Below are positions 1-8,494 of a stretch of 64,000 bases of DNA, in pieces. How positions within the stretch are numbered: position 1 is the stretch's first letter; every line of letters starts with the position of its first letter. Source of the DNA: SSSZ01 sp036732025 (GTDB lineage Bacteria; Pseudomonadota; Gammaproteobacteria; Burkholderiales; Rhodocyclaceae); the NCBI GenBank assembly GCA_036732025.1, contig DAINDE010000022.1, positions 1-64,000 of the forward strand. Reading direction: 5' to 3'. Both the position numbers and the translations under genes were made by a program. Under the pieces are notes generated by a model. That model was not told the DNA's origin, ran no database searches, and saw only the letters and a program-made list of their open reading frames with translations.

Positions 1-1325
1 TGCTCGACACGCCGGGTCACGAGGATTTCTCCGAGGACACCTACCGCACCCTGACGGCGGTGGATTCGGCGGTCATGGTCATCGACTCGGTGAACGGCGT
101 CGAAGCCCAGACCATCAAGCTCTTGAACGTCTGCCGCATGCGCGACACGCCCATCCTCACCTTCATCAACAAGCTGGACCGGGAAGGGAAATCGCCCATC
201 GATCTGCTGGACGAAATCGAGTCGGTGCTGCAGATCCAGTGCGCGCCGATGACCTGGCCCATCGGCATGGGCAAGCGCTTCCGCGGTGTCTATCACCTCT
301 ACGACGACACCATCGCCTTTTTCGACCCCCAGGCCGAGAAGGGCACCGCCGAGATCATCCAGGGCCTGAACAATCCGCGCCTGGACGAGTTGATCGGCGA
401 GCAGGCGGAGGAACTGCGCATCGACATCGAACTGGTGCGCGGCGCATCCCACGCCTTCGACGCCAAGGCCTATCTGGCGGGCAAGCAGACGCCGGTGTTC
501 TTCGGCTCGGCGGTGAATAATTTCGGGGTGCAATCCCTGCTCGACGCCGTGGTGGAACTGTCGCCGGCGCCCCTGGCCCGGCCCGCCGCAACGCGCACCG
601 TGGCGCCCAACGAACCCAAGTTCTCCGGCTTCGTCTTCAAGATCCAGGCCAACATGGACCCCAAGCACCGGGACCGCATTGCCTTCCTGCGCGTCTGTTC
701 CGGGCGCTTCGAGCGGGGCATGAAGGTCAGGCAGGTGGCGGGCGGCAAGCTGGTGGCGGTGAACAACGCCATCACCTTCATGGCCCGGGACCGCAGCACC
801 ACCGACGAAGCCTATCCGGGAGACATCATCGGCATTCCCAACCACGGCACCATCCGCCTGGGGGAAACCTTCACCGAAGGCGAAGACCTCAAATTCACCG
901 GCATCCCCTCCTTCGCGCCGGAACACTTCCGCCTGGCGCGCATTGCCAATCCGCTCAAGATCAAGCAGTTGTACAAGGGCCTGCAGCAATTGGCGGAGGA
1001 GGGGGCTACCCAACTGTTCCGGCCGCTGTCCGGCAACGACCTGATCCTGGGGGCCGTCGGCATCCTGCAGTTCGATGTGGTGGCCCACCGGCTTGAGAAC
1101 GAATACGGGGTGCAGGTGATCTTCGACCACTACAACTGCGCCACGGTGCGCTGGATCCAGGGCGACGAGGGCGAACTGCGCCAGCTTTCCGACCGCTATG
1201 GCGCCAACGTGGCCCTGGACGGGGCGGACGATCCCGTCTACCTCGCCCCCAACAACGTCTATCTCAACATGATGCAGGAGAAGTACCCCAAGCTGAAATT
1301 CCTCGACGCCCGCGAGGTGGCCTGA
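1..1325 (+). CDS. prfC: Peptide chain release factor 3, 5'-truncated by the window edge
   Basis: RF3 is the translational GTPase that recycles RF1/RF2 from the ribosome after termination. The reading frame is open from base 3. It starts inside the GTPase domain at the G3 motif DTPGHEDFSEDTYRTL and continues with the G4 motif NKLD at about visible residue 57. EF-Tu-like domain II and the RF3 C-terminal domain follow, ending in AREVA. About 440 residues are visible; the family is about 530 long, so the P-loop and roughly 90 N-terminal residues lie outside the window. It converges with the yaiI-like gene two bases after its stop. RF3 is separated from EF-G by the DTPGHEDF/SEDTYRTL sequence; confidence is high. 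Confidence 0.96.
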   Translation, partial: LDTPGHEDFSEDTYRTLTAVDSAVMVIDSVNGVEAQTIKLLNVCRMRDTPILTFINKLDREGKSPIDLLDEIESVLQIQCAPMTWPIGMGKRFRGVYHLYDDTIAFFDPQAEKGTAEIIQGLNNPRLDELIGEQAEELRIDIELVRGASHAFDAKAYLAGKQTPVFFGSAVNNFGVQSLLDAVVELSPAPLARPAATRTVAPNEPKFSGFVFKIQANMDPKHRDRIAFLRVCSGRFERGMKVRQVAGGKLVAVNNAITFMARDRSTTDEAYPGDIIGIPNHGTIRLGETFTEGEDLKFTGIPSFAPEHFRLARIANPLKIKQLYKGLQQLAEEGATQLFRPLSGNDLILGAVGILQFDVVAHRLENEYGVQVIFDHYNCATVRWIQGDEGELRQLSDRYGANVALDGADDPVYLAPNNVYLNMMQEKYPKLKFLDAREVA

Positions 1326-1327
1326 GG

Positions 1328-1771
1328 TCAGCGCTTCGCCAGCAGCCGGTCAAGCTGATTGGCGAAGGCCTGCCGGTCGGCCTGGCTGAAGGCCGGGGGA
1401 CCGCCGGTGTCGACGCCGCTGCTGCGCAGGCTGTCCATGAAGTTACGCAGGTCCAGGGCCTGGCGGATGTTCTCCCGGGAGTACAGCTCGCCACGGGGAT
1501 TGAGGGCCAGCGCTCCCTTCTCGATGGCCGCCGCCGCCAGGGGAATGTCGGCGGTGATGACGAGGTCGCCGGCCACCGCTTGTTCGGCGATGTAGTTGTC
1601 GGCCACGTCGAAGCCCTTGGGCACCTGCACCGCCCGGATGCTCGGATAGGGGGGCGTCTTCAGCCACTGGTTGGCCACCAGCGTCAGCGGCAAGCCCGTG
1701 CGCTGGGCGGCCCGGAAGAGAATTTCCTTGATGACGCCGGGACAGGCGTCGGCGTCGACCCAGATGTGCAT
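1328..1771 (-). CDS. yaiI: UPF0178 (YaiI/YqxD) family protein
   Basis: A 147-residue DUF188 protein, of normal length for the family. It begins with the signature MHIWVDADACP (acidic residues as in PIN/NYN-like nucleases) and contains the conserved stretch around VADNYIAEQ and DLVITADIPLA. The biochemical role of the family is not established; a nuclease-like fold is an inference from the Asp pattern. The start was chosen at the ATG before HIWVDADAC because upstream in-frame sequence is low-complexity shadow of the next gene. It converges tail to tail with prfC. Confidence 0.9.
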   Translation of the reverse strand: MHIWVDADACPGVIKEILFRAAQRTGLPLTLVANQWLKTPPYPSIRAVQVPKGFDVADNYIAEQAVAGDLVITADIPLAAAAIEKGALALNPRGELYSRENIRQALDLRNFMDSLRSSGVDTGGPPAFSQADRQAFANQLDRLLAKR

Positions 1772-1817
1772 GGCGAGTCCGGTGATGAAGGGCTCGCCAT
1801 GATACCGCCAGTGCGCT

Positions 1818-2141
1818 TTAGCGCAGGGGGATGACGATGGGCGGGATACCGATGCCGATGGTGATGGCCGGGTCGGCGCGGTAGCTGGGATAGGCCGGAC
1901 GGTAGACCACCGGCGGGGGCGGCGGCGCAATATAGGCCGGTGCGTAGACCACCGGCGGCTCATAGACGTAGGCGGGGCGGTAACCATAGCCCCAGCCGCG
2001 GTCGTGGTGGTGGTGATGGTGGTGCCGGTGTTCCCAGCGGTCGTGTCCATGGCCGCGGCCGTCGGCGAAGGCGCTGGGCGCGGCGAGAACGAGCAGGGCG
2101 CCGGTGATGGCGGCGGCGAGCAGGCGGTTGGGGTGGGTCAT
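1818..2141 (-). CDS. Small secreted His/Tyr/Pro-rich protein
   Basis: A 107-residue protein with a clear Sec signal peptide (residues 1-25, ending in APSAFA). Next comes a DGRGHGHDRW segment, a run of seven histidines, then Tyr/Pro-rich repeats of the PPVVYAPAY type. The start has a strong ribosome site (AAGGAGGACACC). Composition suggests a periplasmic or surface protein that could bind divalent metals through the His cluster; this is inferred from composition only. Similar YXXP-rich secreted proteins are common in Betaproteobacteria and carry no assigned function. It lies 46 bases upstream of the yaiI-like gene on the same strand. Confidence 0.8.
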   Translation of the reverse strand: MTHPNRLLAAAITGALLVLAAPSAFADGRGHGHDRWEHRHHHHHHHDRGWGYGYRPAYVYEPPVVYAPAYIAPPPPPVVYRPAYPSYRADPAITIGIGIPPIVIPLR

Positions 2142-2305
2142 GGTGTCCTCCTTGTGCTGTGGCTTCGGCGGATTTCGCCTGGGGCATGAACCCAGGATAG
2201 GACAGCGGCCCCAGCCAAGCTGTGAGGGTTTGCAACAAGATGTAAGTCGGCAGGGCGGCGCGGGATTTGGGATAATGCGCACCTTTCCCTCGACGCTGCC
2301 ACCCC

Positions 2306-3193
2306 ATGTCCATCCAATGGTTCCCCGGCCACATGACCTCTGCCCGCAAGAAGGCGGCGGAAACCCTCGCCATGGCCGACGTGGTGGTGGAAGTGCTGGA
2401 TGCCCGCCTGCCCGAGGCGAGCAGCAACCCCATGATCCACGAACTGCGGGCCTTCCGCCAGCGGCCTTGCCTCAAGCTCCTGAACAAGGCCGACATTGCC
2501 GACCCGGCGGCGACCCAGGCCTGGCTGGAGCACTATTCCCGCCAGCCGGGCGTCAAGGCGGTGGCCATTTCCTGCAAGAAGGCCGCCGACGTGGCCCGCA
2601 TCCCCAGCCTCGCCCAGCAACTGGCGCCCCACCGCAACGACGCCACCAAGCCCCTGCGCCTGATGATCATGGGTATCCCCAACGTCGGCAAGTCGACCCT
2701 GCTCAACGCCCTGGTCAAGAAGAAGGTGGCCGCCGTGGGCGACCAGCCGGCGGTGACCAAGAGCCAGCAGCGCATCGACATCAGTTCCCGGCTGACCCTC
2801 TACGACACCCCGGGCATGCTGTGGCCCAAGATCGAGCATGCCAGCGACGGTTACATGCTCGCCGCCAGCCATGCCGTGGGCGTCAACGCCTATATCGACG
2901 AGGAAGTGGCCACCTGGCTGGCCGGCTTCCTCCTGGCCGCCTACCCGGCCCTGCTTACGGCCCGCTACGGCTTCGCCACCGCCGGAATGGACGCCGTGGG
3001 GGTGATCGAGGCCATCGCCAAAAAGCGTGGCTGCCTCGTCAAGGGCCGTGGCGGCGAATTCGATCGGGAAAAGGCGGCGATCATCCTGCTCACCGACTAC
3101 CGGACGGGCGTCCTCGGGCGCATCACCCTGGAGACCCCGGCCAGCCGGGCCGCCATGCTGGCCGCCGCAGCGGCCCCGCCGGCGGGCGACTGA
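2306..3193 (+). CDS. ylqF: YlqF/RbgA-type circularly permuted ribosome biogenesis GTPase
   Basis: A 295-residue GTPase of the YlqF/YawG family, which assists large ribosomal subunit maturation. The G motifs are in permuted order. G4 (LLNKAD) is near residue 60, before G1 (GIPNVGKST, residues 123-131), and G3 (DTPG) follows near 168. The N-terminal WFPGHM motif is diagnostic of the family. The C-terminal helical domain is present, so the protein is full length. No good ribosome site is visible before the ATG. It converges with the small Cys-containing gene at 3195. Confidence 0.93.
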   Translation: MSIQWFPGHMTSARKKAAETLAMADVVVEVLDARLPEASSNPMIHELRAFRQRPCLKLLNKADIADPAATQAWLEHYSRQPGVKAVAISCKKAADVARIPSLAQQLAPHRNDATKPLRLMIMGIPNVGKSTLLNALVKKKVAAVGDQPAVTKSQQRIDISSRLTLYDTPGMLWPKIEHASDGYMLAASHAVGVNAYIDEEVATWLAGFLLAAYPALLTARYGFATAGMDAVGVIEAIAKKRGCLVKGRGGEFDREKAAIILLTDYRTGVLGRITLETPASRAAMLAAAAAPPAGD

Positions 3194-3194
3194 T

Positions 3195-3407
3195 TCAGGT
3201 TTCCGCCGCCAGCAGCGGCCACACCCGCCAGTGGCCGCAGGCGGAGCGGGCGCGCCGCTCCGAGCCGTCCCAGGGGCCGCCCTGGCACAGTCCGCTCACC
3301 GTCTCGCTGGCGACGGCGACGTGACCCGCCGCCGAGCCGATCTGGCGCGGCCCGCTCCAGCGTTCGCAGGAGGCGCAGCGGCGCCGGTCGACGGGCTGTT
3401 CGAGCAC
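3195..3407 (-). CDS. Small Cys-containing protein of unknown function
   Basis: A 70-residue frame starting at GTG, 12 bases after the stop of the rhodanese gene on the same strand, with a purine-rich GGGAAAGGG ribosome site. It contains CASCERWSGPRQ near residue 12 and two further Cys in GLCQGGPWDG and SACGHWRVW. This spacing suggests a small metal-bound fold (inference). I have a loose recollection of similar C-X2-C...GPR...GPW...ACG.W proteins in related genomes but cannot verify it. Tight coupling to the rhodanese gene supports its being real. A chance frame in GC-rich DNA is the alternative. Confidence 0.55.
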   Translation of the reverse strand: MLEQPVDRRRCASCERWSGPRQIGSAAGHVAVASETVSGLCQGGPWDGSERRARSACGHWRVWPLLAAET

Positions 3408-3419
3408 GCCCTTTCCCGG

Positions 3420-3863
3420 TCAGCAGGTCCTGGCCGCCCGGCAGGCGGCCAGGGTCGGGGCCGCCGGTGCCAGGGGGCGGCCTTCCTTGATCCACGCCTT
3501 GATGCCGTCGCGGACGTTGTACACCTTGGTGTATCCGGCCTGTTGGGAAAGGAACTGGCTGACGGCCTTGGTGCGGTTGCCGCTGCGGCAAATGACGATC
3601 ACCGGGTCGCCCGGCCGGGCCACGGTCTTGGCCTTGTCCAGCCAGGCGGCGGGGTCGGCCTTGCCGCGCTCGTCGAAGAAGGTGAGCAGGCGGCTGCTGG
3701 GGACGATGCCAGTTTCTTCCCATTCCGGGGCGGTGCGGATGTCGATCACCGGGACGCCGGCGGCCATGAGACGGGCCAGCTCGGCATTGTCGATGTCGAC
3801 GATCTCGGCCCGCGCGCCGAGGCTGGCGAGAAGCAGGCAGACGGAAATGAGCAGGGAGCGCAT
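3420..3863 (-). CDS. Periplasmic single-domain rhodanese-like protein
   Basis: A 147-residue protein with a signal peptide (residues 1-19) and one rhodanese domain. The active-site loop is CRSGNRT with catalytic Cys92, so sulfurtransferase chemistry is possible. The N-terminal part has the usual VPVIDIRTAPEWEETG motif of single-domain rhodaneses. The C-terminal tail carries two more Cys. The sulfur donor and acceptor are not deducible. The gene precedes the 70-residue Cys-containing gene, probably in one transcript. A TATAAT sequence on the minus strand at 3895-3900 could be its -10 box. Confidence 0.88.
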   Translation of the reverse strand: MRSLLISVCLLLASLGARAEIVDIDNAELARLMAAGVPVIDIRTAPEWEETGIVPSSRLLTFFDERGKADPAAWLDKAKTVARPGDPVIVICRSGNRTKAVSQFLSQQAGYTKVYNVRDGIKAWIKEGRPLAPAAPTLAACRAARTC

Positions 3864-3967
3864 GGGGAATCCTCGGAAGTATCAGCAAACGCTGATTATA
3901 GGCCGCCGTCCCGGGGACGGGGCCTTGATCCTATGACCGGACCGGTCGCCGCGAATTCCCGCGGGCT

Positions 3968-4507
3968 TCACTGGTCCCGGTGGCGCTTCATCATTTCCTG
4001 GACACGGGGATCGTTCATCATCTCCTGCATGTTCATGCGCCCCCCCGGCATGTTGGGCATCATGATGTCGCCGGGCTTCTGGCCAGGCTTGCAGGGGCCG
4101 AGCCATTTCGCCTCGGAGACCATCTTCATCTCGCTCATCCCGTGCATGGGGGGCGTGTAGCGGACCTTCATGTCGCTGCGGTAGCCGGACTCGAAATTGC
4201 CGGTGATGACGGCGTCGGTGGTGGCAGTGGTCTTGGCATCGACCTGGCAAACCGAATGGACCGTGGTCTTGCCGCCGCTGCGGTTGACGTCCATGACGCT
4301 GCACTTGGCCTGTTCCCGGGCGCGTTCCTGCATGATGTTGTCGGATTTCTGGTCCACGCACATCTGGACGGGACCCTGGGAGGGCACGCCCTCCATCTGG
4401 GTGGTCATTTCCCAGAGGCCCGACTTGCGCTGGGGCAGGTCGGCGGCACCGGCAGGGGCGGCGAGGAGGGCGGGCAGGGCGACGGCGAGGACGGCAAGCG
4501 GCTTCAT
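3968..4507 (-). CDS. DUF3617 family exported protein
   Basis: A 179-residue exported protein with a signal peptide (residues 1-22, ending PAGAA). The mature start PQRKSGLWEMTTQMEG is typical of DUF3617 proteins, which are small periplasmic proteins of unknown function. Four Cys (in QMCVDQ, AKCSV, SVCQVD and GPCKPG) could form two disulfides. The Met-rich C-terminus (GRMNMQEMMNDPRVQEMM) is notable. The start has a GGAGAATTCC ribosome site. It is transcribed away from the yaeQ gene. Confidence 0.82.
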   Translation of the reverse strand: MKPLAVLAVALPALLAAPAGAADLPQRKSGLWEMTTQMEGVPSQGPVQMCVDQKSDNIMQERAREQAKCSVMDVNRSGGKTTVHSVCQVDAKTTATTDAVITGNFESGYRSDMKVRYTPPMHGMSEMKMVSEAKWLGPCKPGQKPGDIMMPNMPGGRMNMQEMMNDPRVQEMMKRHRDQ

Positions 4508-4607
4508 GGAATTCTCCTTGGCGATGGATTTCGTTCCACATGCTAGTCGGGATTTTCGATTTCGTCAGCCGGCGGGAGGATAATCACGGCTTTTTCCGCG
4601 TACCGCC

Positions 4608-5147
4608 ATGGCTCTCAAGGCAACCATCCACAAGGCCGAGTTGCAGGTTTCCGACCTCGACCGGCACTACTACCAGACCCACGCGCTGACCATCGCCCGC
4701 CATCCCTCCGAGACCGATGAGCGCATGATGGCGCGCCTCTTCGCCTTCGCCCTCTTCGCCAGCGACGACCTGGCCTTCGGCCGGGGCCTGTCCACCGAGG
4801 ACGAGGCCGATCTCCTGGAAACGGCCCCGGACGGCACCTTGCAGACCTGGATCGATGTCGGCCTGCCCGACGAGCGGGATATCCGCAAGGCTTGCCACCG
4901 GGCCCGGCGGGTGGTCGTCCTGGCCTATGGCGGCCGGGGGACCGACGTCTGGTGGCAGCAGATCGGACCGGCCCTGGCGCAGTACGCCAATCTCCAGGTG
5001 CTGCGCCTGACGGGCGAGCAGGGCGCCGCCCTGGCCGGGCTTGCCGAGCGCACCATGCGCCTTTCCTGCACCATCCAGGACGGAGTGGTGTGGCTGGGCG
5101 ACGAGGGCCGACACCTGGAAATCCAGCCGGAGCGGCTGCTCGGCTGA
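4608..5147 (+). CDS. yaeQ: YaeQ family protein
   Basis: A 179-residue protein matching the YaeQ family in length and motifs throughout: MALKATIHKAELQVSDLDR at the start, then HYYQTHALTIARHPSETDERM, WIDVGLPDERDIRKAC and WWQQIG. YaeQ has a PD-(D/E)XK nuclease-like fold, but its function is unsettled; the E. coli gene was found through genetic suppression of an rfaH defect. It lies divergent to the DUF3617 gene and converges with the AsmA-like gene 13 bases after its stop. Confidence 0.93.
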   Translation: MALKATIHKAELQVSDLDRHYYQTHALTIARHPSETDERMMARLFAFALFASDDLAFGRGLSTEDEADLLETAPDGTLQTWIDVGLPDERDIRKACHRARRVVVLAYGGRGTDVWWQQIGPALAQYANLQVLRLTGEQGAALAGLAERTMRLSCTIQDGVVWLGDEGRHLEIQPERLLG

Positions 5148-5160
5148 GCGGCTGCGCCGG

Positions 5161-6258
5161 CTACTTCCCGAACAGCTTCCTGAGGCTGCTGCCGAGGCTC
5201 TGGGTAGTGCTGCTGGCACCCCTCGCCAGGCTTTCCAGGCTGATGCCCAGACCCTCGGCGACGGAGGTGCCGACGCGCATCATGAAGGCTTCGTTGAGGG
5301 AGAATTTCGGATCGTCGAGGCGGCCTTCCAGGGTGAACTGGACGCTGATCCTGCCGCTGCGGTCCTTCAGCATGCCGACGACCGCTGCCCGCGGCATGCC
5401 CATGAAGGTGGCCGATGCGCCGCCGCCGGAGGCGAGTTCCAGGTTGCTCAGGGTGACGCTGCCGGGCGCGGTGAGGCGGTTCTGCTTTACCGTGGATTTC
5501 AGGTCGAGGTCCAGGGCGCCCTGCTTGACGCCGGTCTCGGCCGCCTTGATGAGATAGGGCTGCAGCGCCACCAGGTCCCCGCCTTGCAGGCGGGTGGCGA
5601 TTTCCGAATCCTTGCTGGCCAGTTCGATCCAGCCGGCGATGGTCAGCTTGCCGTCACGCCGCACGCCCTTGGGAACGCCGTCCACGTCGAGGCGGGTGCG
5701 CCCCTTGAGATCGGGCAGGTGGATCGGCCCCAGGCGCGCGTGGAGCTGTTCCAGGCGCAACCGGTGGGCGGGCTTGGCCACGGAGGCGTCGAAAAGCTCC
5801 ACCGCCGAATTGCTGAGTTCGACGTCGTCGATGGCTACCGGCACGCCGGCGCCGTCCTTGCCGGCATCGTCGCCGGCGGGCTTCTTCTCCAGCATGCCGG
5901 GCAGGAGGCGCAACCTGCCTTCGCGGGTGCGGTAGATGGAGAGGTAGGCCTGGTCCACGGCGATGCGGCGGATGCGCACCTGGTGGTCCGAAAAGAGGGC
6001 GGCAAGGTCCGGCGAAACCACGATGCGGTCGGCCCGCAGGGCGTCGCCCGCCGGCCAGTCCCGGGGCGCCGGGACGCGCACCCGGCGCACTTCCACCGCC
6101 GACCAGCCGAGGGTGATTTCGCCGATTTCGCTCTCCGGCCCCAGGGCTTCACGCACCTTGTCGCGCAGGGTGCCGGCGGCGAAGTGCAGGCCGACGGCCA
6201 CGGCGATGGCCAGGAGAACGAGCAGGCCGGCAAGGGCGAGGAGAAGGCGACGGAGCAT
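5161..6258 (-). CDS. AsmA-like / DUF748-type inner-membrane-anchored protein
   Basis: A 365-residue protein with one N-terminal membrane segment (about residues 5-27) followed by a large, probably periplasmic region. The beta-rich pattern resembles AsmA/DUF748 proteins (ALGPESEIGEITLGWSAVEV early, a long chain of alternating hydrophobic strands). The C-terminal tail is Ser/Gly-rich. Members of this superfamily are linked to lipid transport between membranes; assigning that role here is inference. It is followed on the minus strand by no close partner; rlhA ends 56 bases upstream of its start. Confidence 0.72.
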   Translation of the reverse strand: MLRRLLLALAGLLVLLAIAVAVGLHFAAGTLRDKVREALGPESEIGEITLGWSAVEVRRVRVPAPRDWPAGDALRADRIVVSPDLAALFSDHQVRIRRIAVDQAYLSIYRTREGRLRLLPGMLEKKPAGDDAGKDGAGVPVAIDDVELSNSAVELFDASVAKPAHRLRLEQLHARLGPIHLPDLKGRTRLDVDGVPKGVRRDGKLTIAGWIELASKDSEIATRLQGGDLVALQPYLIKAAETGVKQGALDLDLKSTVKQNRLTAPGSVTLSNLELASGGGASATFMGMPRAAVVGMLKDRSGRISVQFTLEGRLDDPKFSLNEAFMMRVGTSVAEGLGISLESLARGASSTTQSLGSSLRKLFGK

Positions 6259-6314
6259 GGCGCGGGCACGGGGTCTCGGAAGGCCCCATTATTGCGCAAG
6301 GCCCCGGCGGTGGG

Positions 6315-8201
6315 CTAGCGCGCCTGGATGGCCAGTTTGACGCCCTTCTTCAGCTTGCCCATGACGTGCATTTCGCAGCGCTTGCAGTCGAAGGTGAGGG
6401 TCAGCTTCTCGCCGGCGTTGGTCAGCACCAGGGGGTCGGGGCGGATGCCCTTCACTTCCTTGGGGCAGAGGTTGAAGCTGTAGCGCAGGCAGTGCTTGGT
6501 GATCATCAGCGACACCAGGCCCCGCTCCCGGTTGGCCTCGAAGGCCGGTTCGATGAGGCTGACGCCATGGCGGGCATAGAAGGCCCGGGCCTTCTCGTTG
6601 AGCACGTTGCCGAGGTAGGAAAGGGCATTCTGCGGGTAGGGCACGGGCGGCTCCACCGCCACGGCCCGCGGCGGACGGCGATAGGCCGCCCGGCGGGCGG
6701 CGTCGAGCTTGTCGACGGCCTCCCGGCGCAGGGCGTTGAGGGCGCCGGTGGGGATGAACCAGGGCTGCGCCAGGTCGATGCCCACCTTGTCCGCGCGGTA
6801 GAGGGTGTTGCCCAGCTTGGCGACCTGCTCGCGGATGGTGGCCAGGGCCCGTTCGCCGTTCTGGGCGGGCTCCCGGGGGTGGGCGAGGGTGGCGGTGGCG
6901 GCGACGCCGTCCTCGGCGGCGATGGTCAGGGCGAAGCCGTCGGCGGTTTCGGCAAAGCGGAGTTCGACGCCCAGGCGCCGCTCGGCGGATTTCTTTTCCA
7001 GCAAGCGCTCGAATTCCTGGTCGCGGTTGCGGTAGAGGACGGTGCCGGCGGCGAGGCCGTGGGGCATTACGTTGGGGAAGAGGCGCCGGCCCTCCACCCG
7101 GTTGACGCGCACGCCCACCAGCTCCTGGTGGTCATCGAAGAAGCTGATGCCGTCGCCGTTGTGGAGCGGTACCGCGGTTTCCGCCTCAAAATGCTTGTCC
7201 GCCACCGCCGTCACCTCGCCGATGGCCTCACCCACGAAACTGGGGGAATCGAAGGCGCCGATGTCCGCCTGGCGGCCGTTGACGAAGTAGTCGGTGGCAC
7301 CCCGGTTGAAGGTCTTCTCCGGCCGGGGGGTGAAGGTGTAGCTGCTGACCCCGCTGGAAGCGCGCCGGTAGCCGGGGTTGCCGGCGATGATGGCGTCCAG
7401 CAGCGTGCGGTAATGGGCGGTGATGTTCTTGACGTAGGAGAGATCCTTCAGCCGCCCCTCGATCTTGAAGGAACTGATGCCGGCCGCGGCCAGGGCGGCC
7501 AGGTTGGCGCTCTGGTCGTTGTCCTTCATGGAGAGCAGGTGGCCGTCCTCGGCGATGACGTGGCCGTCCTCGTCCGCCAGGGAATAGGGCAGGCGGCAGG
7601 CCTGGGAGCATTCGCCCCGGTTGGCGCTGCGGCCGGTGTGGGCATGGCTGATGTAGCACTGGCCGCTGAAGGCGACGCAGAGGGCGCCGTGGACGAAGAA
7701 TTCCAGGGCTAGGCCCGTGGCCTCGGCGACGGCGGCGATCTCCTTCAGCGAGAGTTCCCGCGCCAGGACGATCTGGGAAAAACCCACATCCTGCAGGAAG
7801 CGGGCCTTGGCCGGGTCGCGGATGTCGGTCTGGGTGCTGGCGTGCAACTCGATGGGGGGCAGGTCCAGTTCCAGCAAGCCCATGTCCTGCAGGATGAGGG
7901 CATCGGCGCCGGCGTCCCAGGCCTGCCAGGCGAGGGTGCGGGCGGCTTCCAGTTCGTCGTCGCGCAGGATGGTGTTGAGCGCCACCAGCACCCGGGCGTT
8001 GTAGCGGTGGGCGTGGTCGCACAGCCGGGCGATGTCGGCCATGGCGTTGCCGGCGTTGGCGCGGGCGCCGAAGGCGGGGCCGCCGATGTAGACCGCGTCC
8101 GCCCCGTGGTTGATGGCCTCGATGCCGAAATCGGCATTTTTGGCGGGGGCGAGGAGTTCGAGGCTGTGGCGGTCGGCGGGCATGGGGCAGTGCGGCATCA
8201 T
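6315..8201 (-). CDS. rlhA: 23S rRNA 5-hydroxycytidine C2501 synthase (peptidase U32 family)
   Basis: A 628-residue U32-family protein closely following E. coli RlhA (YdcP), which hydroxylates C2501 of 23S rRNA. It opens with LELLAPAKNADFGIEAINHGADAVY. The Cys cluster of the U32 core follows (FVHGALCVAFSGQCY, then GECSQACRLPY). After that come KDNDQSANLAAL, FKIEGR and the C-terminal RlhA region with KHCLRYSFNLCPK and FDCKRCEMHVMG. The extra C-terminal DUF3656-type region separates it from the shorter YegQ proteins. Tandem starts (MMPHCPM) leave a few residues of uncertainty at the N-terminus. Confidence 0.92.
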   Translation of the reverse strand: MMPHCPMPADRHSLELLAPAKNADFGIEAINHGADAVYIGGPAFGARANAGNAMADIARLCDHAHRYNARVLVALNTILRDDELEAARTLAWQAWDAGADALILQDMGLLELDLPPIELHASTQTDIRDPAKARFLQDVGFSQIVLARELSLKEIAAVAEATGLALEFFVHGALCVAFSGQCYISHAHTGRSANRGECSQACRLPYSLADEDGHVIAEDGHLLSMKDNDQSANLAALAAAGISSFKIEGRLKDLSYVKNITAHYRTLLDAIIAGNPGYRRASSGVSSYTFTPRPEKTFNRGATDYFVNGRQADIGAFDSPSFVGEAIGEVTAVADKHFEAETAVPLHNGDGISFFDDHQELVGVRVNRVEGRRLFPNVMPHGLAAGTVLYRNRDQEFERLLEKKSAERRLGVELRFAETADGFALTIAAEDGVAATATLAHPREPAQNGERALATIREQVAKLGNTLYRADKVGIDLAQPWFIPTGALNALRREAVDKLDAARRAAYRRPPRAVAVEPPVPYPQNALSYLGNVLNEKARAFYARHGVSLIEPAFEANRERGLVSLMITKHCLRYSFNLCPKEVKGIRPDPLVLTNAGEKLTLTFDCKRCEMHVMGKLKKGVKLAIQAR

Positions 8202-8286
8202 TTCAGGCGCGGGGGCGCATTTTATCCGGCGCCGGGGGTGGCCGGTTTACAATAAGCGCCGGATTTACAAACATTTTTGGAAACGT

Positions 8287-8487
8287 ATGGATCAGCGCAT
8301 CACCGACCTGGAGGTCAAGCTCAGCTTCGCCGAACACCAATTGGACGAGCTCAACGCCACCGTGTTCCGCCAGCAGCAGGCCATCGACGCGCTGCAGAAC
8401 GAACTGCGCGTCCTGCGCCAGCAACTCCAGGCCAGCCAGCCCCGGGAGGAATGGTCCCTGCGGGACGAGATTCCGCCCCACTACTGA
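8287..8487 (+). CDS. slyX: SlyX family protein
   Basis: A 66-residue coiled-coil protein of normal SlyX length. Heptad repeats run through DLEVKLSFAEHQLDELNATV and the stretch to LQASQ. The conserved C-terminal end is DEIPPHY. The function of SlyX is unknown. The ATG at 8287 was chosen because MDQRITDLEVKLSF matches the family start; upstream in-frame sequence is the antisense of rlhA. It is transcribed divergently from rlhA and converges with the methyltransferase gene seven bases after its stop. Confidence 0.9.
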   Translation: MDQRITDLEVKLSFAEHQLDELNATVFRQQQAIDALQNELRVLRQQLQASQPREEWSLRDEIPPHY

Positions 8488-8494
8488 TCGGCAA

